The notes beneath the pieces were generated by a model. It was not told the origin of the DNA. It made no database searches and saw only the letters and a list, made by a program, of their open reading frames with translations. From Firmicutes bacterium CAG:884 (GTDB taxonomy: Bacteria; Bacillota_I; Bacilli_A; RF39; UBA660), in NCBI GenBank assembly GCA_000433875.1, contig HF993331.1, forward strand, positions 1 through 64,000: 64,000 nt of DNA, written 5' to 3'. A program made the translations under genes and the position numbers. Positions within the stretch are counted from its first letter, which is position 1; each line of letters begins with the position of its first letter. Below, piece by piece: positions 23,286 through 31,759 of this stretch.

Positions 23286-25043
23286 ATGTTTGGAAAAATA
23301 CTATATATAGGAGATAATATAGCACGTGTCGCTTTAATAGAAGGTGCAGTTGTAAGTGATATAATGAACTTACACGTAATATTTGAAGATGAAAAAAAAC
23401 AAATATTAGGCGAAGTAGATGATATAAGTGAAAAAGAAATTAAAATATCTTTCCTAGGAGAAATTGTAAACGGAATTTTTATTGGTGGTGTAATAAGAAA
23501 ACCAAGCCTAACAAGTAAAATAAGACCAATTAAACCAGAAGAAATGAAACTTATAATAGGTGATGAAGGAAATGATACAATGTTACTAGGATATTCACCA
23601 TTATATGATGCCTGTCCAATTAGAGTAAAATATAATGATTTATTCAGTAATCATATGGCTATATTTGGTAATACCGGTTCCGGTAAATCTTGTGGTGTAG
23701 CCCGCTTACTTCAAAATGTGTTTAATAATAAAACATATTTACCATTTAGATCAAATATATTTTTGTTTGATGCTTATGGAGAATATCATAATGCATTTAG
23801 AGATTTAAACAAATATAATATAAATTTAAACTTTAAATACTATACAACTAATTTGCACGATTCAGAAGGTGAAATATTAAGAATACCATTATGGTTATTA
23901 GATGTTGATGACCTAGCTATTTTACTAGGTGCAACAAACCACGGCCAAATAACTATTCTTGAAAGAGCACTTAAATTAGTTGAAATATTTGCTGAAAATG
24001 ATGAAGGTGCAAGAAAATACAAAAATCATTTAATAGCAAAAGCAATAATGACAATACTATATACAAATCAAACATCAGCATCTAAAAGAAATGATATATT
24101 TAGTATAATTCAAACTTGTTCAACACCAGAATTTAATTTGGAAACAATTATACAAGGAATAGGTTATCAAAGAAGATTTAGAGAATGTTTTATAATTGAC
24201 ACTGCCGGAAACTTCTGTGAAAGCGTTTTGATTACTCAATATATTCAAGGATTTATTAATGATGAACTTGAAAAATATGAAGCAAAAAGTGAAAATTATT
24301 ATACATTAGATGATTTTGAACAAGCTCTATCATTTACATTAATAAGTGAAGGATTTTTAAGAAATGAACAAACATATGGTGATGCAGTAACATTAAAAGT
24401 AAAATTACACGCTTTAGTAATAGGTGAAAATAAAGAATACTTTAATTTACCATCTTATATAACAAGAGAAAAATATATTGCATCATTAATATCATCAGGA
24501 AATAAAAAAGTTCAAATAATTAACTTTAACCTAGAAGAAGTAGATGACCATTTTGCAAAAGCAGTAACAAAAATATTTACAAAAATGCTATTTAATTTTG
24601 CAAAATCACTAAAAACAAGAGCATCAATACCATTCCATATATTCTTAGAAGAAGCTCATAGATATGTTAAAAATGATGAAGATACATATTTAATAGGTTA
24701 TAATATTTTTGAAAGAGTTGCAAAAGAAGGAAGAAAATACGGAGTATTATTGAATCTAATATCTCAAAGACCAGTTGAACTTTCAGAAACAGTAATATCA
24801 CAATGTTCTAACTTTATGATATTTAAAATGAATCACCCAAGAGATTTAGAATACATTAAAATGATGCTACCAAATATTAATAATGAAATAGTTGAAAAAC
24901 AAAAATCATTACAACCAGGAACATGTGTAGCATTCGGTAAAGCATTTAAAATACCAATGATAGTTAAAATGCAAATGCCAGATCCGGCACCATATAGTTC
25001 TAGCTGTAATGTTTATGAAACTTGGAAAGCAAATAGAGAATAA
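23286..25043 (+). CDS. HerA-type ATPase with HAS-barrel
   Basis: A 585-residue FtsK/HerA-superfamily ATPase. The N-terminal beta barrel (about 1-100) resembles the HAS-barrel. Walker A IFGNTGSGKSCGVARLL lies near residue 125 and a FLFDAYGEYH motif near 156. The second acidic motif FHIFLEEAHRYV (about 447) is followed by the sensor-like SQRPVELSETVISQC. Archaeal and bacterial HerA pumps DNA with the nuclease NurA; no NurA gene is adjacent, and related solitary ATPases also occur in phage-defence modules. It starts 4 bases after ylxM and has a terminator at its own stop. Role inferred only from fold. Confidence 0.8.
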   Translation: MFGKILYIGDNIARVALIEGAVVSDIMNLHVIFEDEKKQILGEVDDISEKEIKISFLGEIVNGIFIGGVIRKPSLTSKIRPIKPEEMKLIIGDEGNDTMLLGYSPLYDACPIRVKYNDLFSNHMAIFGNTGSGKSCGVARLLQNVFNNKTYLPFRSNIFLFDAYGEYHNAFRDLNKYNINLNFKYYTTNLHDSEGEILRIPLWLLDVDDLAILLGATNHGQITILERALKLVEIFAENDEGARKYKNHLIAKAIMTILYTNQTSASKRNDIFSIIQTCSTPEFNLETIIQGIGYQRRFRECFIIDTAGNFCESVLITQYIQGFINDELEKYEAKSENYYTLDDFEQALSFTLISEGFLRNEQTYGDAVTLKVKLHALVIGENKEYFNLPSYITREKYIASLISSGNKKVQIINFNLEEVDDHFAKAVTKIFTKMLFNFAKSLKTRASIPFHIFLEEAHRYVKNDEDTYLIGYNIFERVAKEGRKYGVLLNLISQRPVELSETVISQCSNFMIFKMNHPRDLEYIKMMLPNINNEIVEKQKSLQPGTCVAFGKAFKIPMIVKMQMPDPAPYSSSCNVYETWKANRE

Positions 25044-25062
25044 TATTGTTATTCTCTTTTTA
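25035..25062 (+). terminator. Terminator after the HerA-type gene
   Basis: AGAGAATAA-N5-TTATTCTCT followed by Ts, overlapping the stop codon. Confidence 0.85.
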
Positions 25063-25064
25063 AT

Positions 25065-25092
25065 TTGAATATTTAATATTGTGTGATATAAT
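25065..25092 (+). promoter_or_regulatory. Promoter of the acyltransferase gene
   Basis: TTGAAT, 16 bases, TATAAT with extended TGA. Confidence 0.65.
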
Positions 25093-25112
25093 TATGATGT
25101 AGGGGGATATCT

Positions 25113-26057
25113 ATGGAAGAATTTAATAAACTAAACATACTACAAAAAAGAAAGATGGCTATTGAAGATCTTGTTAAATATTATGCTGATTATAGAATAT
25201 ATTGCTATAACAATAATGAGAAATTAAAAGGAATAGAACTAAGAAAAAAAATACATTTTCTTATTGATTTAATTTTACAAATTGACAAATTAGTATCTAA
25301 AGAAAATAACATTATAATAGGAAATGAAAATAAAGCAATAAAAGATGAACCAAAAATATTTGCGTGTACACATATTGGTGGAAATGATATTCAAAGAACT
25401 TTACAAATAATTAAAGAACCAGCATATTTAATGCTAGGTGATCCAGGTATTTTATATAGAAAACTAATATATCAAGGATTGAAATTAAACGGAGTTATTC
25501 CATTAGAAACAAAAAACAAAGTTGATAGAAAAGTAGCATATAATAGATCAATAGAACTTTTAAATAATGGTGGTAATTTATTGATATATCCAGAAGGTGC
25601 TTGGAATGTTTCACCTAATGAATTAGTTATGAAAACCTTTGTCGGAACAGTTAGAATGGCTAGAGAAACAGGAGTACAAATAGTACCAATAGCAGTTGAA
25701 CAATATGGTAAAAATTTTTATTTTAATATCGGTAAAAATTATGGCATTGCAAAAAATTCGAACAAAACTGAAAAAGAATTAAATAATGAATTAAGAGATA
25801 AACTTGTAACACTTAAATGGCATATTCTTGAAACACAGAAAACACTAAAAAGAAAAGATTTGCCAAGCGACTATATTCATAAGTTTCAATCCGAGATAGT
25901 AGATAAATGTAACTATGGATATGGTTTTTCTTTAGAGGATGCCTTAAGTGAAAGATTTCACGATAAGAGTATAATATCAGAAGCGGAAGTATTTAGTTTT
26001 CTAGATAATTTAAAAATTAATAAAAATAATGCATTTTTGTTAAGATACAAAAGATAA
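25113..26057 (+). CDS. PlsC-type (lysophospholipid) acyltransferase
   Basis: 314 residues. The glycerolipid acyltransferase block I appears as ACTHIGGNDIQ (H-X4-D, residues about 89-99) and block III as LIYPEGAWN (the EG motif, about 170), with VPIAVEQYG as block IV. The residues before the catalytic block are helical and charged, without a clear transmembrane anchor. The acyl acceptor cannot be deduced. RBS AGGGGGA at 25100-25106. It is followed after 18 bases by a membrane signalling-type protein, so the pair may act on the same envelope process. Confidence 0.75.
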   Translation: MEEFNKLNILQKRKMAIEDLVKYYADYRIYCYNNNEKLKGIELRKKIHFLIDLILQIDKLVSKENNIIIGNENKAIKDEPKIFACTHIGGNDIQRTLQIIKEPAYLMLGDPGILYRKLIYQGLKLNGVIPLETKNKVDRKVAYNRSIELLNNGGNLLIYPEGAWNVSPNELVMKTFVGTVRMARETGVQIVPIAVEQYGKNFYFNIGKNYGIAKNSNKTEKELNNELRDKLVTLKWHILETQKTLKRKDLPSDYIHKFQSEIVDKCNYGYGFSLEDALSERFHDKSIISEAEVFSFLDNLKINKNNAFLLRYKR

Positions 26058-26075
26058 AAGAGAGGGTTGATTATT

Positions 26076-27902
26076 GTGCAAGCAATTGTTTTACAAATTG
26101 TTGGACTATTAATAGTCACAACATTATTAATTATGTTTTTTACTAAACCTAATGTAGAAAATAAAGAAACAAAAACGTATTCAAAGTTGCTAATTTTAAA
26201 CTTAATATTTATACTTGTTGGTATAGCAACATATTTTGTTGCTCATTTAACTAAAAAATACACATATATAATGATGCTTCAAAAAATATATATGAGTGTT
26301 TTGGCATTACTTAATATGTACTCAATGTTTTACTGTATTTCTATATATGATAAAGACAATAAGTATCAAAAAATTAAAACTATGCTACTTGTAATTACCT
26401 TAATATCAATATTATTAATTATAGTATTACCACTAAATGTAATTTTTGAAGGTAATTTACTTGATGGTGATGGTCCTTCATATGATGTTGCAATTGGTCA
26501 CACAATTTTAAGCTTTAGTTTTTTCATAATTGTAACCATATATTTTTTAATAAAGAAATATTCAATAAAAAAAATCTTGCCTTACATTATTCTAATAACA
26601 TTATATTTGTTAGGATTTCTTATTAGAACATTTTATAAGGAACTAATATTTGAAGGCTTCTTTTATTCATATATCTTACTTATTATGTTTAACACAATAG
26701 AAAATCCCGATGTAAAAATGGCTAAAGAATTAGCATTTCAAAAGGAATTAGCATTGGATTCATCAAAAAAAACAATGGAATTACTTGAAGAAATGGCTAA
26801 TGAACTAAAATCGACAATTAAAGAATTAGTTTTAATTGAAAATGTCAAAATAGATGAGAATAATATAAATGATGTGAATAATACATTATCAAAATTTCAA
26901 AATAGGGCAATTATATTAAGGGATAAGATTACAAGTATTTTAGATCTTGCAATGGTGAAAAGTGACACAAAAGTTGTTACATACAAATATGAAACATATG
27001 ATATGATTGATAGATTAAAACAATTATTGTCAAATGAAGAAAGTATGCACTCTACAAAAATGAATGTTGACGTAGAAAAAAACATGCCACAAGTACTTTA
27101 TGGTGATGAAAATAATGTTTTAAAAGTTACGATAGCTTTCTTCAACTTTCTATCATCGATAATTGAAAATAAAAAAATAGAACTAAAAATTAATAGTATT
27201 AAAGTTGGAAATTTTGCAAAAATAAGATTTAATTTTATAACAGATGATAAATTAGTTGAGGATTATATTGTAGAGAATAAGCATACAAAAAAACTAAGAA
27301 TCGAAAAAGACAATGATATGAACTATGAAATGATAAAATATTTATTAGCAAAATTAGATGGCACAATCACTATTAATAAAAGTGAAAATATAATAACTAT
27401 TTCCTTAAATATAAATCAAAGATTAGTAAGTGAATATGATGTTATAAGTAATAAAAAAGAAAATCAGAATATTAAAATTAAATATCATAATTATAGTGAT
27501 AAGAGAATATTAATTGTAGATAATAATAATCTAAAAATTAAAGAACTTAAAATATTATTAAGTCCATATAATGTTCAAACCATATCTACAAACAACTTAT
27601 CAGAAATGTGTGATGCTATAAATGATAATGAAACTTTTGATTTGGTTTTTATTGATGATATAATACCAGGAGATAGTATTAATGAGTTTTCAAAAATGCT
27701 TATTAAGGATAATGGTGTTTTAAACTACATTAGAAGAGAAACAAAATATCCAATCACTACTATTGTAATGATTACGCCGAATATTAATAACAATGAAAAA
27801 GAGTATTTAAAACTAGGATTTAGTGATTACATTATAAAACCAATTAACAAGAAAAACTTAGATGATATTCTAAATAAATATTTTCAAAAAAATAATGATT
27901 GA
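26076..27902 (+). CDS. Membrane hybrid histidine-kinase-like protein with degenerate catalytic boxes
   Basis: 608 residues. Seven hydrophobic helices fill residues 1-210, like 7TM sensor modules. A coiled-coil/DHp-like segment (about 215-310), an HATPase-like segment (about 320-460) and a C-terminal receiver domain (about 478-600) follow. The receiver looks intact: RILIVDNN, FDLVFIDDIIP with the phospho-Asp, VMITPN and DYIIKPIN with the Lys. The kinase part lacks the key residues: where S-H-E-L-R-TP is expected it reads ANELKSTIKEL, and no N box or DxGxG box is visible. It is probably a pseudokinase or scaffold that receives a signal. The GTG at 26076 is the start, with GAGAGGG at 26060-26066. 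Confidence 0.7.
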   Translation: MQAIVLQIVGLLIVTTLLIMFFTKPNVENKETKTYSKLLILNLIFILVGIATYFVAHLTKKYTYIMMLQKIYMSVLALLNMYSMFYCISIYDKDNKYQKIKTMLLVITLISILLIIVLPLNVIFEGNLLDGDGPSYDVAIGHTILSFSFFIIVTIYFLIKKYSIKKILPYIILITLYLLGFLIRTFYKELIFEGFFYSYILLIMFNTIENPDVKMAKELAFQKELALDSSKKTMELLEEMANELKSTIKELVLIENVKIDENNINDVNNTLSKFQNRAIILRDKITSILDLAMVKSDTKVVTYKYETYDMIDRLKQLLSNEESMHSTKMNVDVEKNMPQVLYGDENNVLKVTIAFFNFLSSIIENKKIELKINSIKVGNFAKIRFNFITDDKLVEDYIVENKHTKKLRIEKDNDMNYEMIKYLLAKLDGTITINKSENIITISLNINQRLVSEYDVISNKKENQNIKIKYHNYSDKRILIVDNNNLKIKELKILLSPYNVQTISTNNLSEMCDAINDNETFDLVFIDDIIPGDSINEFSKMLIKDNGVLNYIRRETKYPITTIVMITPNINNNEKEYLKLGFSDYIIKPINKKNLDDILNKYFQKNND

Positions 27903-27947
27903 TAATTTGTAAGTTTTAGATCAAAAATCACTATTATATAAGTTATT

Positions 27948-27970
27948 AGAGTTCACAAAACTCTTTTTTT
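27948..27970 (+). terminator. Terminator after the hybrid-kinase-like gene
   Basis: AGAGTT-CACAA-AACTCT followed by Ts. Confidence 0.75.
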
Positions 27971-28028
27971 CATAAAAACCTTTATTTTTTAATAATTATT
28001 TGTTAAAATTAGAAAGAGGGTGATTAAA

Positions 28029-29336
28029 ATGTTTGAATCATTAGGAGAAAGATTACAAAACGCAATAAAGAAAATAAAAGGGTATGGAAAAATAACCGAA
28101 GAAAATATAAGTGATGTAACAAGAGAAATTAGACTCGCACTTCTAGAAGCTGATGTAAACTATAAAGTTGTAAAAGAGTTTATTGATAATGTTAAAACAA
28201 AAGCTTTAGGTGAAGAAGTTGCAAAAGCTCTAAATCCAGGCGAAGTATTTGTAAAAATATTAAAAGATGAATTAGTTGACTTACTAGGCGGAAATAAAGA
28301 AGATTTAAAAATAGATGGAAATCCAACAGTACTAATGTTAGTTGGTTTACAAGGATCTGGTAAAACAACAACAATTGGTAAACTAGCTAATTTATTAAGA
28401 AAAAAATATAAGAAAAAGCCACTTTTAGTAGCATGTGATATTTATAGACCAGCAGCAATTGATCAATTAAAACAACTAGGAAAAGAACTAAACATCGAAG
28501 TATATGAAGAAGGAAAAAATAATCCTGTAGAAACAAGTAAAAATGCTGTTGAATATGCCAAAAATAATAATTATGATTATGTATTAATTGATACAGCCGG
28601 ACGCTTACACATAGATGAACAATTGATGGATGAATTAAAAAATATCGAAGAAACAGTTAAACCTGATGAAGTCCTATTAGTACTAGATAGTATGATTGGA
28701 CAAGATGCAATTAATGTTATCAATGGTTTTAACGAAAAATTAAAACTAACTGGGGCAATACTAACTAAACTAGATGGAAGTGCTAAGGGTGGTGTCGCAC
28801 TATCAGTAAGACACTTAACAAATATTCCAATCAAATTTATAGGAACAAGTGAACGCTTAGATGGCTTAGAAGAATTCTACCCAGAAAGAATGGCAAGCCG
28901 TATTCTTGATATGGGTGATCTAATGTCAATGGTTGAAAAAGCTGAATCAGTAATTGATGAAAAAGAAGCCGAAGACCTAGCAAAGAAAATGCAAAAAGGA
29001 AAATTTGATTTAGAAGATTTCTTAAAACAAATGAACCAAATAAAGAAACTAGGACCACTAGAAAATCTAATTAAACTATTACCAGGCGCAAATAAAATGG
29101 GATTAAATAATATTCAAGTAAATCCTAAAGATATGGCTCATATAGAAGCAATTATTCTATCAATGACACCATATGAAAGAAAACATCCCGAAGTATTAAA
29201 AGCAAGCCGTAAAATGAGAATTGCAAAAGGTTCAGGAAGAAGTGTTGAAGAAGTAAATAGACTTTTAAAACAATTTGAGCAAATGAAAGAAATGATGAAA
29301 AGACTTCAAAACGGGAGTATGAAATTACCATTTTAA
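28029..29336 (+). CDS. ffh: Signal recognition particle protein Ffh
   Basis: The SRP GTPase that binds signal sequences of nascent membrane and exported proteins together with SRP RNA. 435 residues. The N domain comes first, then the G domain with GLQGSGKTTTIGKLA (about 105), DTAGRLH and TKLDGSAKGGV. The methionine-rich M domain (about 300-435) includes the RNA-binding SMTPYERKHPEVL and the GSGRSVEEVNRLLKQFEQM motif. ATG at 28029 with AGAGGGTGA upstream. The SRP RNA gene itself is not found in this window. Confidence 0.97.
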   Translation: MFESLGERLQNAIKKIKGYGKITEENISDVTREIRLALLEADVNYKVVKEFIDNVKTKALGEEVAKALNPGEVFVKILKDELVDLLGGNKEDLKIDGNPTVLMLVGLQGSGKTTTIGKLANLLRKKYKKKPLLVACDIYRPAAIDQLKQLGKELNIEVYEEGKNNPVETSKNAVEYAKNNNYDYVLIDTAGRLHIDEQLMDELKNIEETVKPDEVLLVLDSMIGQDAINVINGFNEKLKLTGAILTKLDGSAKGGVALSVRHLTNIPIKFIGTSERLDGLEEFYPERMASRILDMGDLMSMVEKAESVIDEKEAEDLAKKMQKGKFDLEDFLKQMNQIKKLGPLENLIKLLPGANKMGLNNIQVNPKDMAHIEAIILSMTPYERKHPEVLKASRKMRIAKGSGRSVEEVNRLLKQFEQMKEMMKRLQNGSMKLPF

Positions 29337-29337
29337 T

Positions 29338-29682
29338 ATGAATGAAATATTATATAAATTATCTAAATCAAAATTTAGAAGTAGTTTTAAATTAAAAGAA
29401 AAAGATAAAAAATATATTGAAGAAAAAACACTATCAAAAATAAGAGAACATGCGTATGATTTCATTAATAAAAGGCTAAAAGATGTCTCAAATATAAATG
29501 ATGGCAAACAAACACCAATGAAAGGCCATCCAGTCTTTGTAGCCCAGCACGCAACAGCAACATGTTGTAGATCTTGTTTGGAAAAATGGCACCATATAAG
29601 TAAAAATAAAGTACTTTCAAATGAAGAAGTAGATTATATTGTAAATATAATAATGAAATGGATTGAAAATCAAATATCATAA
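29338..29682 (+). CDS. DUF4186 family protein
   Basis: A 114-residue cytoplasmic protein that begins one base after the ffh stop. Recognisable family residues are LSKSKFRSSFKL-EKD--YI near the start, PMKGHPVFVAQHATATCCRSCLEKWH in the middle with a C-C-X2-C cluster and histidines suggestive of metal binding, and the VDYIVNIIMKWI helix at the end. Function is undescribed for the family. It is probably translated from the ffh transcript. Confidence 0.8.
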   Translation: MNEILYKLSKSKFRSSFKLKEKDKKYIEEKTLSKIREHAYDFINKRLKDVSNINDGKQTPMKGHPVFVAQHATATCCRSCLEKWHHISKNKVLSNEEVDYIVNIIMKWIENQIS

Positions 29683-30037
29683 AATAATCAATTTGAAAAG
29701 TGAAACGAATAAAAATATGATTATAGAAATGAATAAAATTTTAAAAAGAAACACAAGTGGTGAAGAAGATCCAAGGTATAATGTTGGAGGCTTTAAAATT
29801 GTTCCCAATATGATAGGCGTAGTCAACATAATAGAAACAACAAAACCAGAAAATGCTTTAAAAGAAATAACGGAATTACTGAAAGAATATAATTCCAAAA
29901 AAACAATAAAAATAGAAGATATAATTGATTTTCACTTTAGATTTGAAAGAATACATCCATTTGGTGATTAGGATGAACACTTAAGACAGAAAATGGCATA
30001 CTTTCAAAATTCACATATAAGTAGTGGAATGTTCTGA

Positions 30038-30043
30038 TATAAT
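30038..30043 (+). promoter_or_regulatory. Extended -10 promoter of rhuM
   Basis: TATAAT with TGA directly before it inside the mobile element; no good -35. Confidence 0.45.
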
Positions 30044-30081
30044 ATGTTTATTAATGTAATTAAATCAGGAGGTAAAGAATT

Positions 30082-31099
30082 ATGCAAACATTACAAATAA
30101 GAAATTCAACAGCAGAATTTTTGATATTTACAAAACAAAATAAAGAAAAGACAATAGAAGTGATTGTTGATGAAGAATCAGTATAGCTTAGTCAAAAATT
30201 GATGGCCGAGCTTTTCGGAACAACGAGAAATAATATAACAATGCATCTTTCTAATATTTTTGAAAAAGAATTAAGTGAGGATTCAGTATGTAAGGAATTC
30301 TTACATACTGCTAGAGATGAAAAAAATTATAAAACAAAATATTATAATTTAGATGCTATTATTGCTGTTGGATTTAAAGTTAATAGCAAAAGAGCAATTG
30401 ATTTTAGATTGTGGGCAATCAATATTTTAAAACAATATTCTGTAAAAGGATATGTATTAGATAAAGAAAGACTTAAAAATGGAACATTTTTAAATGAAAA
30501 TTATTTTGATGAATTATTACAAGAAATAAGAGAAATAAGAATTAGTGAAAGGAATTTTTATCAAAAGATTACCGATATATACACAACAAGTTTAGATTAT
30601 AATGTATCTTCACCAATAACAAAAGATTTTTTTTAAAACAGTTCAAAATAAAATGCATTATGCTGTTCATGGAAATACGACTGCAGAAGTTATAGTGAAC
30701 CGTGCTAATCATAAAAAGGCGCATATGGGATTAACAAATTGGAAAAATTCACCTAATGGCAAAATAATTGCATCTGATGTTATAGTTGCTAAAAATTATC
30801 TAACTAAAGAAGAATTAAAATCTTTAGAAAGAATTGTTACAATGTATTTAGATTACGCAGAGGATCAAGCTGAAAGACATATTCCTATGACAATGGAAGA
30901 CTGGAAAGGTAAGCTAGATGTATTTTTACAATTTAATGAAAGAGATGTACTTGATAATCCTGGTAAAGTATCTCATAAGGTAGCAGAAAGTTTTGCACTT
31001 TCTGAATTTGAAAAGTATAGAATTACTCAAGATAAATTATTTGAATCTGACTTTGATAAATTTATGATTGAAATGGAAAATGAGGATATCAGTTGTTAA
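30082..31099 (+). pseudogene. rhuM: RhuM-family gene with amber codon and frameshift
   Basis: The frame begins at the ATG at 30082 behind AGGAGGT (30067-30073) and encodes a RhuM (virulence RhuM/PF13310-type) protein of about 340 residues. After IEVIVDEESV a TAG at 30184 replaces the tryptophan of the usual VWLSQ. The frame continues through LMAELFGTTRNNITMHLSNIF to SSPITKDFF, where a run of eight Ts shifts it by one base. The remainder (KTVQNKMHYAVHGNTTAEVI) is in another frame and runs to 31099. RhuM proteins combine a DNA-binding-like N-terminus with a conserved YAVHG---AE module and are often found on mobile islands. An internal start at about 30199 could still give the N-terminal module. 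Confidence 0.8.
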
Positions 31100-31379
31100 A
31101 AAAAATTTGTTCTTAAATATCATCCTCAGACGGAAATGGTCGTGTTGGAAGAATTATTATGTTTAAAGAATGCTTAAAAAATAATATTATGTCATTTATT
31201 ATATTAGATGAAGATAAATCGTATTATTTAAGAGGATTAAAAGAATATGAAAATGACAAAATGTTTTTAATTGACACTATAAAAAACGAACAAGATTTGT
31301 ATGAAAAAATATGTGAAGAATTATTAAATTTTGAAATAAAAGAAACAAATGACCCATTAACCAATGACAAATAACTTAT

Positions 31380-31406
31380 ACAAAAAAATAAAAACCTCAT
31401 ATTATA
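31380..31406 (+). promoter_or_regulatory. Sigma-K-type promoter of the coat gene
   Basis: AC at 31380-31381, 16 bases, CATATTATA at 31398-31406, a full match to AC-N16/17-CATANNNTA. Confidence 0.65.
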
Positions 31407-31425
31407 AAGTAGTTAGGAGGTTTTT

Positions 31426-31692
31426 ATGCTATTTGGATTTGGAAGAAGGAACAACGGATGTGGATGCGGATGCAATCAAAATATGGATCCATGCCGTCAA
31501 AATGAAGTAATTGAACCAACAATTACAAAATGTGTAGAAAAAGAATTCTATCACGAAGTACCACACATATGCCCAATACATACACATGTTGTAAATAAAC
31601 ATATTTATAATCATACATATAGACCAGAGTATACTTGCTCAGAAGAAAACGTTGTCGTTAATAATGATTGCAACAAATGTAGTGGATTTTAA
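31426..31692 (+). CDS. CotD-like spore coat protein
   Basis: An 88-residue Cys- and His-rich protein without membrane segments. It opens with a GCGCGC cluster, then contains PHICPIHTHVVNKHIYNHTYRPEYTC, the pattern of CotD-family inner-coat proteins (H-P-HTT-VNHH---H-H-fPH). Ten cysteines suggest disulfide cross-linking or metal binding in the coat. A strong RBS AGGAGG at 31415-31420 and a candidate sigma-K promoter indicate late mother-cell expression, probably under GerE as well. Monocistronic with its own terminator. Confidence 0.8.
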   Translation: MLFGFGRRNNGCGCGCNQNMDPCRQNEVIEPTITKCVEKEFYHEVPHICPIHTHVVNKHIYNHTYRPEYTCSEENVVVNNDCNKCSGF

Positions 31693-31695
31693 AAT

Positions 31696-31714
31696 AAGGC
31701 CTAAAAGGCCTTTT
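31696..31714 (+). terminator. Terminator of the coat gene
   Basis: AAGGCCT-AAA-AGGCCTT and Ts. Confidence 0.8.
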
Positions 31715-31759
31715 AAATTTGTTCAAATAATGATATAATCAAAAACAGGAGTGATAAAA

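Larger units (their letters stand above)
29968..31128. mobile_element. 1.16-kb element carrying rhuM, inserted in fic
   Basis: The boundaries are defined by where the Fic reading frame breaks and resumes. The ends carry imperfect terminal inverted repeats: the left end reads TTAGGATGA then TTAAGA, and the right end reversed reads TGAGGATGA then TTAAGA. The dinucleotide GA is present on both sides (29966-29967 and 31129-31130), consistent with a 2-bp target duplication. No transposase is encoded; the only gene is a rhuM homologue. It may be a non-autonomous transposon mobilised in trans, or an IS-derived cassette. No IS family recognised. Confidence 0.7.
29663..31374 (+). pseudogene. fic remnant, 5'-truncated and split by a mobile element
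   Basis: The piece up to 29967 encodes the middle of a Fic-family AMP-transferase: NVGGFKIVPN, EITELLKEYN, then IIDFHFRFERIHPFGD. It stops in a TAG contributed by the inserted DNA. After 31128 the same gene resumes as DGNGRVGRIIMFKECLKNNI and runs to 31374. Joining 29967 to 31131 in frame recreates HPFGDGNGRVGR, the catalytic Fic loop HPFx(D/E)GN(G/K)R. The usual N-terminal 100 residues or so, which should precede SETNKNMIIEMNK, are missing; the upstream sequence is DUF4186. The gene is therefore dead twice over. Fic proteins modify targets with AMP and often act as toxins. Confidence 0.85.

Noticed and set aside
29968..31128. A complete IS with its own transposase
   Set aside because: The only coding capacity is rhuM; no DDE, HUH or recombinase motif is found on either strand.
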